Shown here piece after piece: positions 1 to 6,701 of a stretch of DNA of 21,716 nt (positions are counted from its first letter, which is position 1; every line of letters begins with the position of its first letter). The notes under the pieces were generated by a model, which saw only the letters and a list, made by a program, of their open reading frames with translations, made no database searches and was not told where the DNA came from. This DNA comes from JAURFX01 sp038125265 (lineage in GTDB: Bacteria > Pseudomonadota > Gammaproteobacteria > Steroidobacterales > Rariloculaceae): contig JAYPDM010000019.1 in NCBI GenBank assembly GCA_038125265.1, positions 1 through 21,716 of the forward strand, read 5' to 3'. The translations under genes and the position numbers were made by a program.

Positions 1-306
1 GGTAGCATCAGTGACAATCAATTGGGTGGTTGGTACAGCTACAGAATGAGCAAGGCCGCACTCAATATGTTCATTAAAAATGCTCATATAGAACAAAGCA
101 GAAAAAACAAGCAGAGCAGGATCATTGGAATACACCCTGGGACGGTTAATACTCCCCTTTCACAACCGTTCCAAAAGAATGTACCGGCGGGAAAACTGTT
201 TACACCGGATTTTTCTGCCAAAAAAATCTTAGATGTGATAAGTAATCTCAGTGATGATGCTGGCGGTAAAATTTTTGCCTGGGATGGCTCTGAAATTTTG
301 CCTTAG
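1..306 (+). CDS. Short-chain dehydrogenase/reductase, C-factor (CsgA)-like, C-terminal part
   Basis: This is a 5'-truncated gene: the frame is open from base 1 and ends with TAG at 304-306. The 101 visible residues are the second half of a classical Rossmann-fold NAD(P)-dependent oxidoreductase. The start of the window encodes GSISDN, where the Ser fits the catalytic serine, followed by Y-R-M-S-K, the YxxxK catalytic pair. After it come the HPGTVNTPLS segment after strand beta-6, GKLFTPDFSA and the ending KIFAWDGSEILP, a pattern typical of the short C-factor-like SDRs related to Myxococcus CsgA. The substrate is unknown. The gene is convergent with the lipocalin, whose stop codon begins at the very next base. 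The SDR assignment is seen directly; the C-factor subgroup is from recall of the family pattern. Confidence 0.9.
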   Translation, partial: GSISDNQLGGWYSYRMSKAALNMFIKNAHIEQSRKNKQSRIIGIHPGTVNTPLSQPFQKNVPAGKLFTPDFSAKKILDVISNLSDDAGGKIFAWDGSEILP

Positions 307-843
307 TTATTGAGGCTCATGAGGGATGATTCTGATTCTATCGGTATCATGTCCTAGATCCCTTGCAATACCTATGAGCCTTTCCAAGTTTGTCTCACCG
401 ATATTGGCAGTCCTTGTCATGATCCAGACATACTTTCTTGATGGAACGCCAATGATGGTCTCCTGATAATTTTCATCAAGATAAGCGATTAGATATGTTG
501 ACCTAAAGGGCCACATGAATTGCATTTTCCACTCTGCATTTGTCTCTAGATTATCTACCCATGCAACAGGATTAAATTGAACAACCTCACCTGAGAATGA
601 ACCATCATTAAATGTATAGGTAGTTAAGATTCTGCCATCGTCCGTTAATTCATAAGTTTCAATACCATTGTAGGCATTTGCTTCAGAGGCAAACCATAGG
701 TCTATGGGGATGCTTGCGACCACATACCAGTCGCCCATAAAGCGATTTAAATCGACACGTCTGTCAATGCCAGCTAAAGGTTCTTGATCAGTCATGGAGC
801 ATCCAAAAAAAAATATCAAGCTTAGATATAAATAAATTTTCAT
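307..843 (-). CDS. blc: Blc-like outer-membrane lipocalin lipoprotein
   Basis: A 178-residue bacterial lipocalin. A short signal peptide ends in the lipobox FFFGC (Cys15), so the mature protein should be lipid-anchored. The lipocalin signature GDWYVVASIP (G-x-W) sits near residue 37, and the late motif VPSRKYVWIMTRT matches the conserved strand near the Blc C-terminus. Blc proteins bind lysophospholipids or fatty acids in the envelope. The gene is last of a three-gene minus-strand operon; its ATG overlaps the stop of the methyltransferase in an ATGA tetranucleotide (840-843), which suggests translational coupling. No Shine-Dalgarno is visible, which fits coupling. A run of nine T residues (coding strand) encodes part of the signal core. 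Its partner genes point to a role with modified membrane lipids, but that is inference. Confidence 0.9.
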   Translation of the reverse strand: MKIYLYLSLIFFFGCSMTDQEPLAGIDRRVDLNRFMGDWYVVASIPIDLWFASEANAYNGIETYELTDDGRILTTYTFNDGSFSGEVVQFNPVAWVDNLETNAEWKMQFMWPFRSTYLIAYLDENYQETIIGVPSRKYVWIMTRTANIGETNLERLIGIARDLGHDTDRIRIIPHEPQ

Positions 844-1400
844 CTAGCTAATGATATATGAAAAACTTTTGCAGGCGGAATATTTAGGAAGATCTTTCTC
901 TTGAATTTTTCATTAAGACTCTTCTTATGAATTAATTGACTGCCGTAGGCTAATTTTTTTGCATAAGTAAATTGCACCATCCAAGATTCATCATGGGTTA
1001 CTTTTTTATAGAATGTAAGTAAAGCATCTAGGTCGTCATCTGAAAAAAGCACCAAAGGCAAGCTTGAAACAACAACGTCAAATTTCATATCAGAAAAGAA
1101 ACTTAATAGCTCAGGAGAGGTCACACTCTGATTGATTACCTCTATACCAGGGTACCTAGAAGCTAAGATTTTATGTAAACTTGCATCCAGTTCAATTAAC
1201 TTCAAATTATCCTCTTTGACACCTCTATTAAGTATAGCTTGTGTAACTGAGCCGGTTCCCGGTCCCAGCTCAAGGACTTTATGGTGTGATTTAATGCTTT
1301 TAGCCATCTCTCTTGCAAGAAATCTTGAGCTTGGATAAACAGACCCTATCGTCTGTGGCGAGATGATAAATCTCATTAAAAATTTTAAGCCATTAATCAC
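840..1400 (-). CDS. Class I SAM methyltransferase, phospholipid N-methyltransferase-like
   Basis: A 186-residue soluble protein with no signal peptide. Residues 19-31 (GSVYPSSRFLARE) match the N-terminal signature of the PmtA/COG3963 phospholipid N-methyltransferase group, and VLELGPGTG at 42-50 is SAM motif I. An acidic residue after the second strand (LIELDASL) and VVVSSLPL (motif IV region) complete the fold. Such enzymes methylate phosphatidylethanolamine toward phosphatidylcholine, while some homologues methylate other targets. The start is GTG at 1400, because the upstream gene ends at 1393 in another frame, giving an 8-bp overlap; no better ATG precedes it. It sits between a haem/FG-GAP protein and a lipocalin. 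The lipid substrate is inferred from family resemblance and from the lipocalin neighbour. Confidence 0.8.
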   Translation of the reverse strand: MINGLKFLMRFIISPQTIGSVYPSSRFLAREMAKSIKSHHKVLELGPGTGSVTQAILNRGVKEDNLKLIELDASLHKILASRYPGIEVINQSVTSPELLSFFSDMKFDVVVSSLPLVLFSDDDLDALLTFYKKVTHDESWMVQFTYAKKLAYGSQLIHKKSLNEKFKRKIFLNIPPAKVFHISLAR

Positions 1401-2973
1401 GAGAATTATTTTGAAGGATCATTGCGCCTGGGCCATTAGCCGCCATCTCTTGAAATTTTTCCATATAATTAGACATACCTAGCGGGACATAAGACGCTCC
1501 AAGGGCAATATCGAGCAAACCGTCCCCATCAATATCACCTACGTCCATGGTCATCCATCTTCCCTGATTAGCTTGAGCACTGCTAAACGGAGTAAATACC
1601 CCATCATTGTTTTCAAGGTAGATAAAACTCTCCGGCTCATCTAAAGAAAAATCCGGAAAAAACGCGATGGCTGCAATATCCAAATCACCGTCTAAATCAA
1701 AATCCTCCGCTTGGGCACGATACGCGCCATACATAGGATAAAAATAATCCTCGACAAAATTATAATCACCATAATTCTTATAGATTCTTACCCCATGATA
1801 ATTTTTTAGAGTGTTATATGGATCCGAGTCAACATTATCACCATTAGCAACAAGAAAATCTTCCATCCCATCGCCGTCCATGTCCTTAATCTCAAAGTAG
1901 GTATGTCCGTAGGCAGAGTGCATTTCTAGTACATTGTGAGGGGTAAAGATTCTGTTTCCATTGTTTTCATAAATAACGATACCTTCTCTGGCATCGGCAA
2001 ATAAAACTGCGATATCAGGAATACCGTCATCATTAAAATCAGAAGTCTGTGCTTTAACAGAGCCTGCTCTGTTCGCAAGTGCTTGGACTTCAAAGCCACC
2101 CTCGTCCCTTCCCCAATGTATTGAAAGCTGTCCTGTAGCAAGTCCAAATCCACTGACAACAAAATCATCATTTCCATCAAGATCTAAATCCACTCGCAGG
2201 AAGTCAGCAATCCTTGGTAGATTTCCAATGAGGGGGGTATAGACTGCATCACCAATACCATTTTCAATTTCAGTCAATATGCCAATAAAGCCTGGTGCAT
2301 CCTCTGCAGTACTGGAACCAAATACATCGCCAATCGAACCAACAAAAATTGCGTCTTGAGTAAATTCAAATTTTATGGGTGTAACGGGTGGGAAAAAATT
2401 TCTAGGACCGGATACAACCCTTCCATTGTTGCCAATGCTTGTTATGCTCTCGTAGAAACTATCACCCAGGTAAACTTGATTATTTGTTGAATCAATGCCC
2501 ACAGCAGTGGTGAGCATTGGAGGGCTAAATCTATAACTCGTCCTTAATGGATTGAACTGACTTAATTCAGCAGATTGTAATTTACTCAGTTGTTCTCTTG
2601 AAAAGTCTGGCGCAGCGTTTAAGTAATAGCTCCTTACAGTCTCCCAATCCTCTTCACTAATCAAGGGTGAGGCAGGAAATACACCCTCCCTCTCAAGGTA
2701 TCTTAGCTTGCTCTGCACGTTTTCGATCACGAAGTCAGGAGAGCCCTCTAGATAATCTAAATTGGTTATACCCAAGTAGTAACCCATGTAACCAAGAGCA
2801 GCAAGCCAGCTATCCTTTGGCAATATATCTGGCTCAGGGAATAAATGACATGAACTGCAATACGTCTGAGCAAGTTGACGATCTTGCTCAAGACTGATGT
2901 TTGATTGATTGGAAGACCAATAAAACAAGATCACAATGACAGCTGCAACAATCGCTGTAATTTTTTTTAACAT
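1393..2973 (-). CDS. Exported c-type haem and FG-GAP/VCBS repeat protein
   Basis: A 526-residue protein. Residues 1-18 form an N-terminal signal or membrane anchor with two Lys before a hydrophobic core. C39-S-S-C42-H43 is a single haem c attachment motif, followed by LFPEPDILPKDSW and MGYYLGI, the pattern of a small cytochrome domain often joined to FG-GAP proteins. The rest is a seven-bladed-type beta-propeller region with five clear calcium-loop repeats of DxDxDG type: DLDLDGNDD, DFNDDGIPD, DMDGDGMED, DFDLDGDLD and DIDGDGLLD. It is the first gene of the minus-strand operon and overlaps the methyltransferase by 8 bp. The catalytic function is unknown; a periplasmic electron-transfer or binding role is plausible. 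The family is mostly familiar from Bacteroidota and Planctomycetota, so lateral origin is possible, though nothing in local base use shows it. Confidence 0.8.
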   Translation of the reverse strand: MLKKITAIVAAVIVILFYWSSNQSNISLEQDRQLAQTYCSSCHLFPEPDILPKDSWLAALGYMGYYLGITNLDYLEGSPDFVIENVQSKLRYLEREGVFPASPLISEEDWETVRSYYLNAAPDFSREQLSKLQSAELSQFNPLRTSYRFSPPMLTTAVGIDSTNNQVYLGDSFYESITSIGNNGRVVSGPRNFFPPVTPIKFEFTQDAIFVGSIGDVFGSSTAEDAPGFIGILTEIENGIGDAVYTPLIGNLPRIADFLRVDLDLDGNDDFVVSGFGLATGQLSIHWGRDEGGFEVQALANRAGSVKAQTSDFNDDGIPDIAVLFADAREGIVIYENNGNRIFTPHNVLEMHSAYGHTYFEIKDMDGDGMEDFLVANGDNVDSDPYNTLKNYHGVRIYKNYGDYNFVEDYFYPMYGAYRAQAEDFDLDGDLDIAAIAFFPDFSLDEPESFIYLENNDGVFTPFSSAQANQGRWMTMDVGDIDGDGLLDIALGASYVPLGMSNYMEKFQEMAANGPGAMILQNNSRD

Positions 2974-3103
2974 AATTTATACGAGGATTTAAAAATCTTA
3001 TTATAACGCAAAGACTCAAAGCATCCCTCTCGCAGCCAGTTTTTCTTACCTATTCAAATTGAAAATGCTAAGATTTTTAAAAGGAATAATGGGGGCAACC
3101 TTT
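2974..3103. promoter_or_regulatory. Divergent promoter region between FG-GAP and NHL genes
   Basis: This gap separates two genes transcribed away from each other, so it should hold two promoters. On the minus strand a perfect TATAAT lies at 3005-3000, giving a leader of about 20 nt to the ATG at 2973; no good -35 element is visible. On the plus strand TGCTAAGAT at 3066-3074 is an extended -10 (TGn-TAAGAT), predicting a start near 3081. If right, this rules out the TTG at 3059 and ATG at 3065 as starts for the NHL gene. Both calls rest on short motifs in AT-rich DNA. Confidence 0.35.
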
Positions 3104-4411
3104 ATGATTAGAAAAAATATAAAACTCGTTTCATGCTTAGGGCTAGCAAGTATTACGGTATTGCTTGTCGGCTGTAATCAAAATATGCCAATAGAAAATT
3201 CGACTCCAGGGACAGGATTTGCAGCAGTGCCGGGTCTTGTTGGCGGACATGATGTATTTGGTCCTTATGAGGTTGTGCCAGACTGGCCCAAGCCGATGTC
3301 AGACAGTTTGCCAGGTCATGAGAATTGGACTTACTCTGTCACGATGGATGTTTTTGCAGAGAGTCCAGATAGAATACTCGTAGCCGCACAAGGTGAGCTC
3401 CCCCTAATTAACCGCGGAGAACTTGATACTGTCAAACTAGAAGACGTTGGCCCTGGGTTACTCTACCCAATCAATCGACTTCCGCTGAGGCAGGCAGGTG
3501 CTGGTGTTCCAAGAGTATTTCCGCCTGAGTTTGATGAAGAATCTGATCCCAGAGGACGTGTCGAGGGAGTAGACTTTAAATTTGAGCATTATATTTTTGC
3601 TGTAAACCGTGAGGGTTACATAACAGAAACCTTTGAGCAGTGGGATGATCTTTTTATTCGTCCTCATGATATTGAGATTAGCCCTTACGATCCTGAGAAG
3701 CATATCTGGATAGTTGATGCAGAGGGTCATGCGGTTCACAAGTTTACTAATGATATGAGTGAACTGGTTTTGACTTTGGGAGTTCCAGGACAACCTGGTG
3801 AAAGTGATACCCTTTTAAGGAGGCCTACGTTTCTCGTATTTATGGATGAAAATACCATGTACCTGGCCGATGGATACGATAACCAGCGTGTCATTAAATA
3901 TGACATGGACGGCAATATTCTAGGTCAATGGGGCGAAACAGGTGAGAGGGGTGGAGAGACAAGACCCAATCACTGGTATAACGTCCACGGCATTGCCGTT
4001 AACCCACTAACCAGAGAGGTCTTTGTCAATGACAGAGAAAATCTTAGGGTTCAAGTATTTGATGAAAATGGAAACTATCTTAGAGAGTGGGCCTTTGATG
4101 CAATTCAAAATCGAAGGTTATCTCCTATGGACGTTCATAGCTTTATTGTCACCAGCGATCAAAAATTGTGGGCTGCAGACCAGGGGACTCATAAAATACT
4201 TGGTTATGACCTTGAGGGACATTTTTTGTATTCATGGGGAAGCTGGGGCGAGTATCCTGGAGGCCTATGGGGTGTTCACGGAATTGTGACCGATACAGAA
4301 GGTAATTTTTATACTGCCTCTGTAAATAATGGGCGCATTCAAAAATTTAGACCTAGAGAGGGAGCTAATCCAGAATTTTTGGTTGGAAATCCATGGCCTA
4401 GCGTGTGGTAA
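3104..4411 (+). CDS. NHL-repeat beta-propeller lipoprotein, peptidyl-alpha-hydroxyglycine lyase-like
   Basis: I choose the ATG at 3104 because it gives a textbook lipoprotein signal: MIRKN, a hydrophobic core and lipobox LVGC with Cys at residue 24. In-frame starts also exist upstream at 3059 (TTG), 3065 and 3089. The mature part is a propeller with NHL-type strands (IWIVDAEGHAVHKF, MYLADGYDNQRVIKY, VFVNDRENLRVQVF, LWAADQGTHKILGY). Four blades carry a His just before the strand: RPHD (His188), NVHG (His295), DVHS (His345) and GVHG (His392), resembling the metal-binding layout of peptidylamidoglycolate lyases. Annotation as that lyase is by resemblance only; no monooxygenase partner is nearby. 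The gene is followed after 21 bp by the exported MBL-fold gene, so they are probably co-transcribed. Confidence 0.8.
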   Translation: MIRKNIKLVSCLGLASITVLLVGCNQNMPIENSTPGTGFAAVPGLVGGHDVFGPYEVVPDWPKPMSDSLPGHENWTYSVTMDVFAESPDRILVAAQGELPLINRGELDTVKLEDVGPGLLYPINRLPLRQAGAGVPRVFPPEFDEESDPRGRVEGVDFKFEHYIFAVNREGYITETFEQWDDLFIRPHDIEISPYDPEKHIWIVDAEGHAVHKFTNDMSELVLTLGVPGQPGESDTLLRRPTFLVFMDENTMYLADGYDNQRVIKYDMDGNILGQWGETGERGGETRPNHWYNVHGIAVNPLTREVFVNDRENLRVQVFDENGNYLREWAFDAIQNRRLSPMDVHSFIVTSDQKLWAADQGTHKILGYDLEGHFLYSWGSWGEYPGGLWGVHGIVTDTEGNFYTASVNNGRIQKFRPREGANPEFLVGNPWPSVW

Positions 4412-4432
4412 TTATTTTAAGAAGGAGAAAAT

Positions 4433-5155
4433 ATGTTTAAGTACATTTTAATTCTATCCATTTCATTTGTGTCTCATGCAGTGTCTGCTGAGAGTGTTAT
4501 AGAATCGGATACAGGAGATGTGACTATTACTGAGATAGGTCACGCAAGTTTTAACATTAATTGGAATAATATCAGCATTTATGTAGATCCTGTTGGAGAT
4601 GCGTACGCTTCTATGCCAAGTCCAAATCTCATCTTAGTGACTGATGTTCATGGAGATCATTTTCAACCTGATGTACTTCTTGAGCTTCTATCTCCGAGCA
4701 CATTGATCATTGCTCCCAATGCTTTATTTGGAGAGCTCTTTAATACCTCAAGAAGCATTACCTATAATCTTCAGACTATTGCTAATGGAGAGGGTTTTAA
4801 TGCTTTTGGAGTTTCAGTCGAAGCAATTCCTATGTATAACCTAACCGAAGAGAGACTCATGTATCATGACCCAGGAAGAGGTAACGGCTACGTGATCACA
4901 CTAGGCGATACCAGAATCTATGTCAGCGGTGATACCGAGGATATCCCTGAAATGAGAGCTTTACAGGATATCGATGCTGCTTTTATATGTTTTAACCTTC
5001 CTTACACCATGACGGAAGATCAGGCAGCAAGTGCTGTAAATGAATTTAGACCCAATATCGTCTTCCCCTATCATTACAGAGGTAGCGATGTCGATTTATT
5101 TGAAAGCCTCGTAGATGACGGTATCGAGGTTAGAAGATTAGATAACTGGTACTAA
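4433..5155 (+). CDS. Exported metallo-beta-lactamase-fold hydrolase, UlaG-like group
   Basis: A 240-residue protein with a signal peptide cleaved after AVSA (about residue 19), so it works in the periplasm. Core features of the small UlaG-like MBL group are present: GHASF near residue 36, YVDPVGD at 50-56, the metal motif TDVHGDH at 70-76, YVSGDTE near 165 and PYHYRGSD near the C-terminus. In the usual THxHxDH motif the first His is replaced here by Asp71, while His73, Asp75 and His76 remain, so the metal site is altered or the site follows a subgroup pattern. A strong AAGGAG Shine-Dalgarno precedes the ATG, and the gene follows the NHL lipoprotein by 21 bp. Substrate unknown. Hydrolase fold is secure, activity is not. 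Confidence 0.85.
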   Translation: MFKYILILSISFVSHAVSAESVIESDTGDVTITEIGHASFNINWNNISIYVDPVGDAYASMPSPNLILVTDVHGDHFQPDVLLELLSPSTLIIAPNALFGELFNTSRSITYNLQTIANGEGFNAFGVSVEAIPMYNLTEERLMYHDPGRGNGYVITLGDTRIYVSGDTEDIPEMRALQDIDAAFICFNLPYTMTEDQAASAVNEFRPNIVFPYHYRGSDVDLFESLVDDGIEVRRLDNWY

Positions 5156-5159
5156 CCCA

Positions 5160-5729
5160 ATGATGCAAAAGAGGCTCTTATCAACTTTATTTGCTATGAG
5201 CCTCTTGGGCTGTGCTTCAGAAATCACAGTCATCTCAAATGTTCCTATGCCCCTTATTGCATCGATGCCCTACCATGCGGCAGTGATTATAGATAATGAT
5301 TTGCAAGGGTTTCAGTACAATGAAAACATTGACGGGCAGGCCAATTGGTCGATCACAGTAGGTCCTGCAGCTACCGATTTAGTGAGAAATATTTTTACAG
5401 GTTTGTTTGCAGAGGTTACCTTTATCAATAGCCAGGAAGATTCAGTTGACCTGAATCAGATTGATCTTATTGTCTATCCCCGTATCAGCCGATTTGAGTT
5501 TGATGCCCCAATCAGAGGTAATGATATTTTTGCTGAATCCTGGATGCAGTTTACGATTACAGCCTTTGATACCTCCGGAAATAATACCGGTGAGGCACTA
5601 GTAACCGGTTACGGCAGGTCCGAGATTTTTAGGGATCGGGAGGGCTCGGTCAATGAAGCGACCCAAAGCGCACTAAGGGATGCGGGAGTAAATATGATTG
5701 CAACTTTACCAACCTCTCTAAACCTCTAA
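5160..5729 (+). CDS. Lipoprotein of unknown function
   Basis: A 189-residue protein with signal peptide and lipobox LLGC (Cys18), so probably a membrane-anchored periplasmic lipoprotein. I do not recognise the family with confidence. The mature part has a mix of beta strands and a central helix (TDLVRNIFTGLFAEVTFI) followed by LDLIVYPRISRFEFD-like strands, and a C-terminal helix (NEATQSALRDAGVNMIATL). This alternation resembles DUF4410/LptE-like auxiliary lipoprotein folds. It starts 4 bp after the MBL gene stop (ATGATG, so the start could be 5160 or 5163) with no Shine-Dalgarno, which suggests coupling. It lies in the run of envelope genes leading to prc. Confidence 0.75.
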   Translation: MMQKRLLSTLFAMSLLGCASEITVISNVPMPLIASMPYHAAVIIDNDLQGFQYNENIDGQANWSITVGPAATDLVRNIFTGLFAEVTFINSQEDSVDLNQIDLIVYPRISRFEFDAPIRGNDIFAESWMQFTITAFDTSGNNTGEALVTGYGRSEIFRDREGSVNEATQSALRDAGVNMIATLPTSLNL

Positions 5730-5751
5730 TATCTAGATATTGCAATTGCAA
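5728..5751. repeat. Two overlapping perfect palindromes
   Basis: AATATCTAGATATT at 5728-5741 is a perfect 14-bp palindrome that includes the last two bases of the upstream stop codon. It overlaps by two bases TTGCAATTGCAA at 5740-5751, a perfect 12-bp palindrome. Both lie in the 52-bp gap between two lipoprotein genes. They could be an operator for the second gene; neither has a GC-rich stem or T-run for a terminator. The sites are seen directly, function is a guess. Confidence 0.45.
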
Positions 5752-5781
5752 CCCTCTTAATACATGTGTCATCATTAAAGT

Positions 5782-6450
5782 GTGTTCACACGTATTTATA
5801 AATTCTTTATTTTATTAGCAGCAATTTTATGCATGGCTGCATGTGGTGTCACCGCGAGAGTGGAGCCCTTTATGGAGACTACGAGCAATCTCGAGCAAGG
5901 GGAAAGTATCGTCATCCTGGGAAGAAAGCACCAAGCAAATTACCAAACTGAATCGTCGTTAGTGGATTGTATTTCCAGTAGGCTATCATCTGGTAGTAAC
6001 GGCATTCCTATTTTTCCGTCGCGAAGATTTGAAAATGCCCTATTCCCTTGGTTCGAGCCCTCTACCGCACCTTTGACCACACCAGAATTTGCAACACTTC
6101 TTGAAAATGATTTGGTGTTTGATCAGATAGCACAAACAGGCGTCAGGTATATTGTCTGGCTTGATGGCTCTACTGATAGAACTGATAGTGGCGGTACCAT
6201 TAGCTGTTCTGCTGGACCCGCAGGAGCTGGTTGTGTTGGTCTTGCATGGTGGGAAGACGATGCGAGATATGATGCAACCGTTTGGGATATTAAGACACTA
6301 GACTCTGCGGGAACTATATATGTAGATTACACCGGCAGATCTATGATCCCGGCGCTTATTATTCCGATTCCTCTAGTGGTTAGAACTCAGCAAGCTGCAT
6401 GTGAGGGACTCTCAGAGCAATTAAGTTCTTTTTTTGTTTCAAATCAATAA
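5782..6450 (+). CDS. Lipoprotein of unknown function
   Basis: A 222-residue protein. The GTG start at 5782 is the first possible start, because an in-frame TAA lies at 5776-5778; it gives a signal peptide with lipobox MAAC (Cys21). I do not recognise the domain. The mature part has a nucleotide-sugar-free, beta-rich look, with ESIVILGRK, DCISSRL, PIFPSRRFENALFPWF, a RYIVWLDGST strand and a C-terminal stretch of small hydrophobics (MIPALIIPIPLVV) that may be a membrane-associated loop. Four Cys in the mature chain (DC, SC, GC, AC) could form disulphides in the periplasm. The gene lies 52 bp after another lipoprotein and 5 bp before a small membrane protein gene. No Shine-Dalgarno is visible. 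Confidence 0.7.
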   Translation: MFTRIYKFFILLAAILCMAACGVTARVEPFMETTSNLEQGESIVILGRKHQANYQTESSLVDCISSRLSSGSNGIPIFPSRRFENALFPWFEPSTAPLTTPEFATLLENDLVFDQIAQTGVRYIVWLDGSTDRTDSGGTISCSAGPAGAGCVGLAWWEDDARYDATVWDIKTLDSAGTIYVDYTGRSMIPALIIPIPLVVRTQQAACEGLSEQLSSFFVSNQ

Positions 6451-6455
6451 TTTAT

Positions 6456-6701
6456 ATGAATTTCTTAATAGAAATTAAGATATTAATTTTCTCGCTTATG
6501 ATTGGTATATTGATCGTCCCTATGTGCATATATCCCGTGGGCGCAATCATTATTGGGCCCTTTGAGGGAGGCGGTATAAGACAGTTTTTTGGGTCTTATC
6601 TTTTAGCGATTCTAGAATTTAGATTTGGTGCACTTTTTTTAGCTTTTTCGCCCTATCTTCTTTGGTCTTGCTATAGGGCTTATAATAAGATCAATGCATA
6701 G
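6456..6701 (+). CDS. Small two-helix membrane protein
   Basis: An 81-residue protein with two hydrophobic segments, about residues 7-35 and 46-70, separated by the loop GPFEGGGIRQFFG, and a short basic tail (CYRAYNKINA). This predicts a hairpin in the inner membrane. No family is recognised. It starts 5 bp after the preceding lipoprotein stop and its last 8 bp overlap the start of prc, which supports it as a real coding gene in one transcript. No Shine-Dalgarno precedes the ATG. Confidence 0.6.
   Translation: MNFLIEIKILIFSLMIGILIVPMCIYPVGAIIIGPFEGGGIRQFFGSYLLAILEFRFGALFLAFSPYLLWSCYRAYNKINA
6681..6693 (+). promoter_or_regulatory. Possible internal -10 element for prc
   Basis: A perfect TATAAT at 6681-6686 lies inside the end of the small membrane gene and predicts a transcription start at 6693, one base before the prc ATG. 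It would give prc its own nearly leaderless transcript. No convincing -35 is visible, so this is tentative. Confidence 0.25.

Noticed and set aside
796..804. Nine-A run inside the lipocalin signal-peptide code, possible phase-variable switch
   Set aside because: It simply encodes Phe-Phe-Phe in a hydrophobic signal core; such runs are expected in AT-rich DNA and there is no sign of length variation.
3059..3103. Upstream TTG/ATG starts extending the NHL protein by up to 15 residues
   Set aside because: They put extra residues before a typical lipoprotein signal peptide, and the predicted -10 element overlaps them.
3458..3793. 111-codon open frame on the minus strand inside the NHL gene
   Set aside because: It lies opposite a well-supported gene, shows no family features and has no ribosome site.
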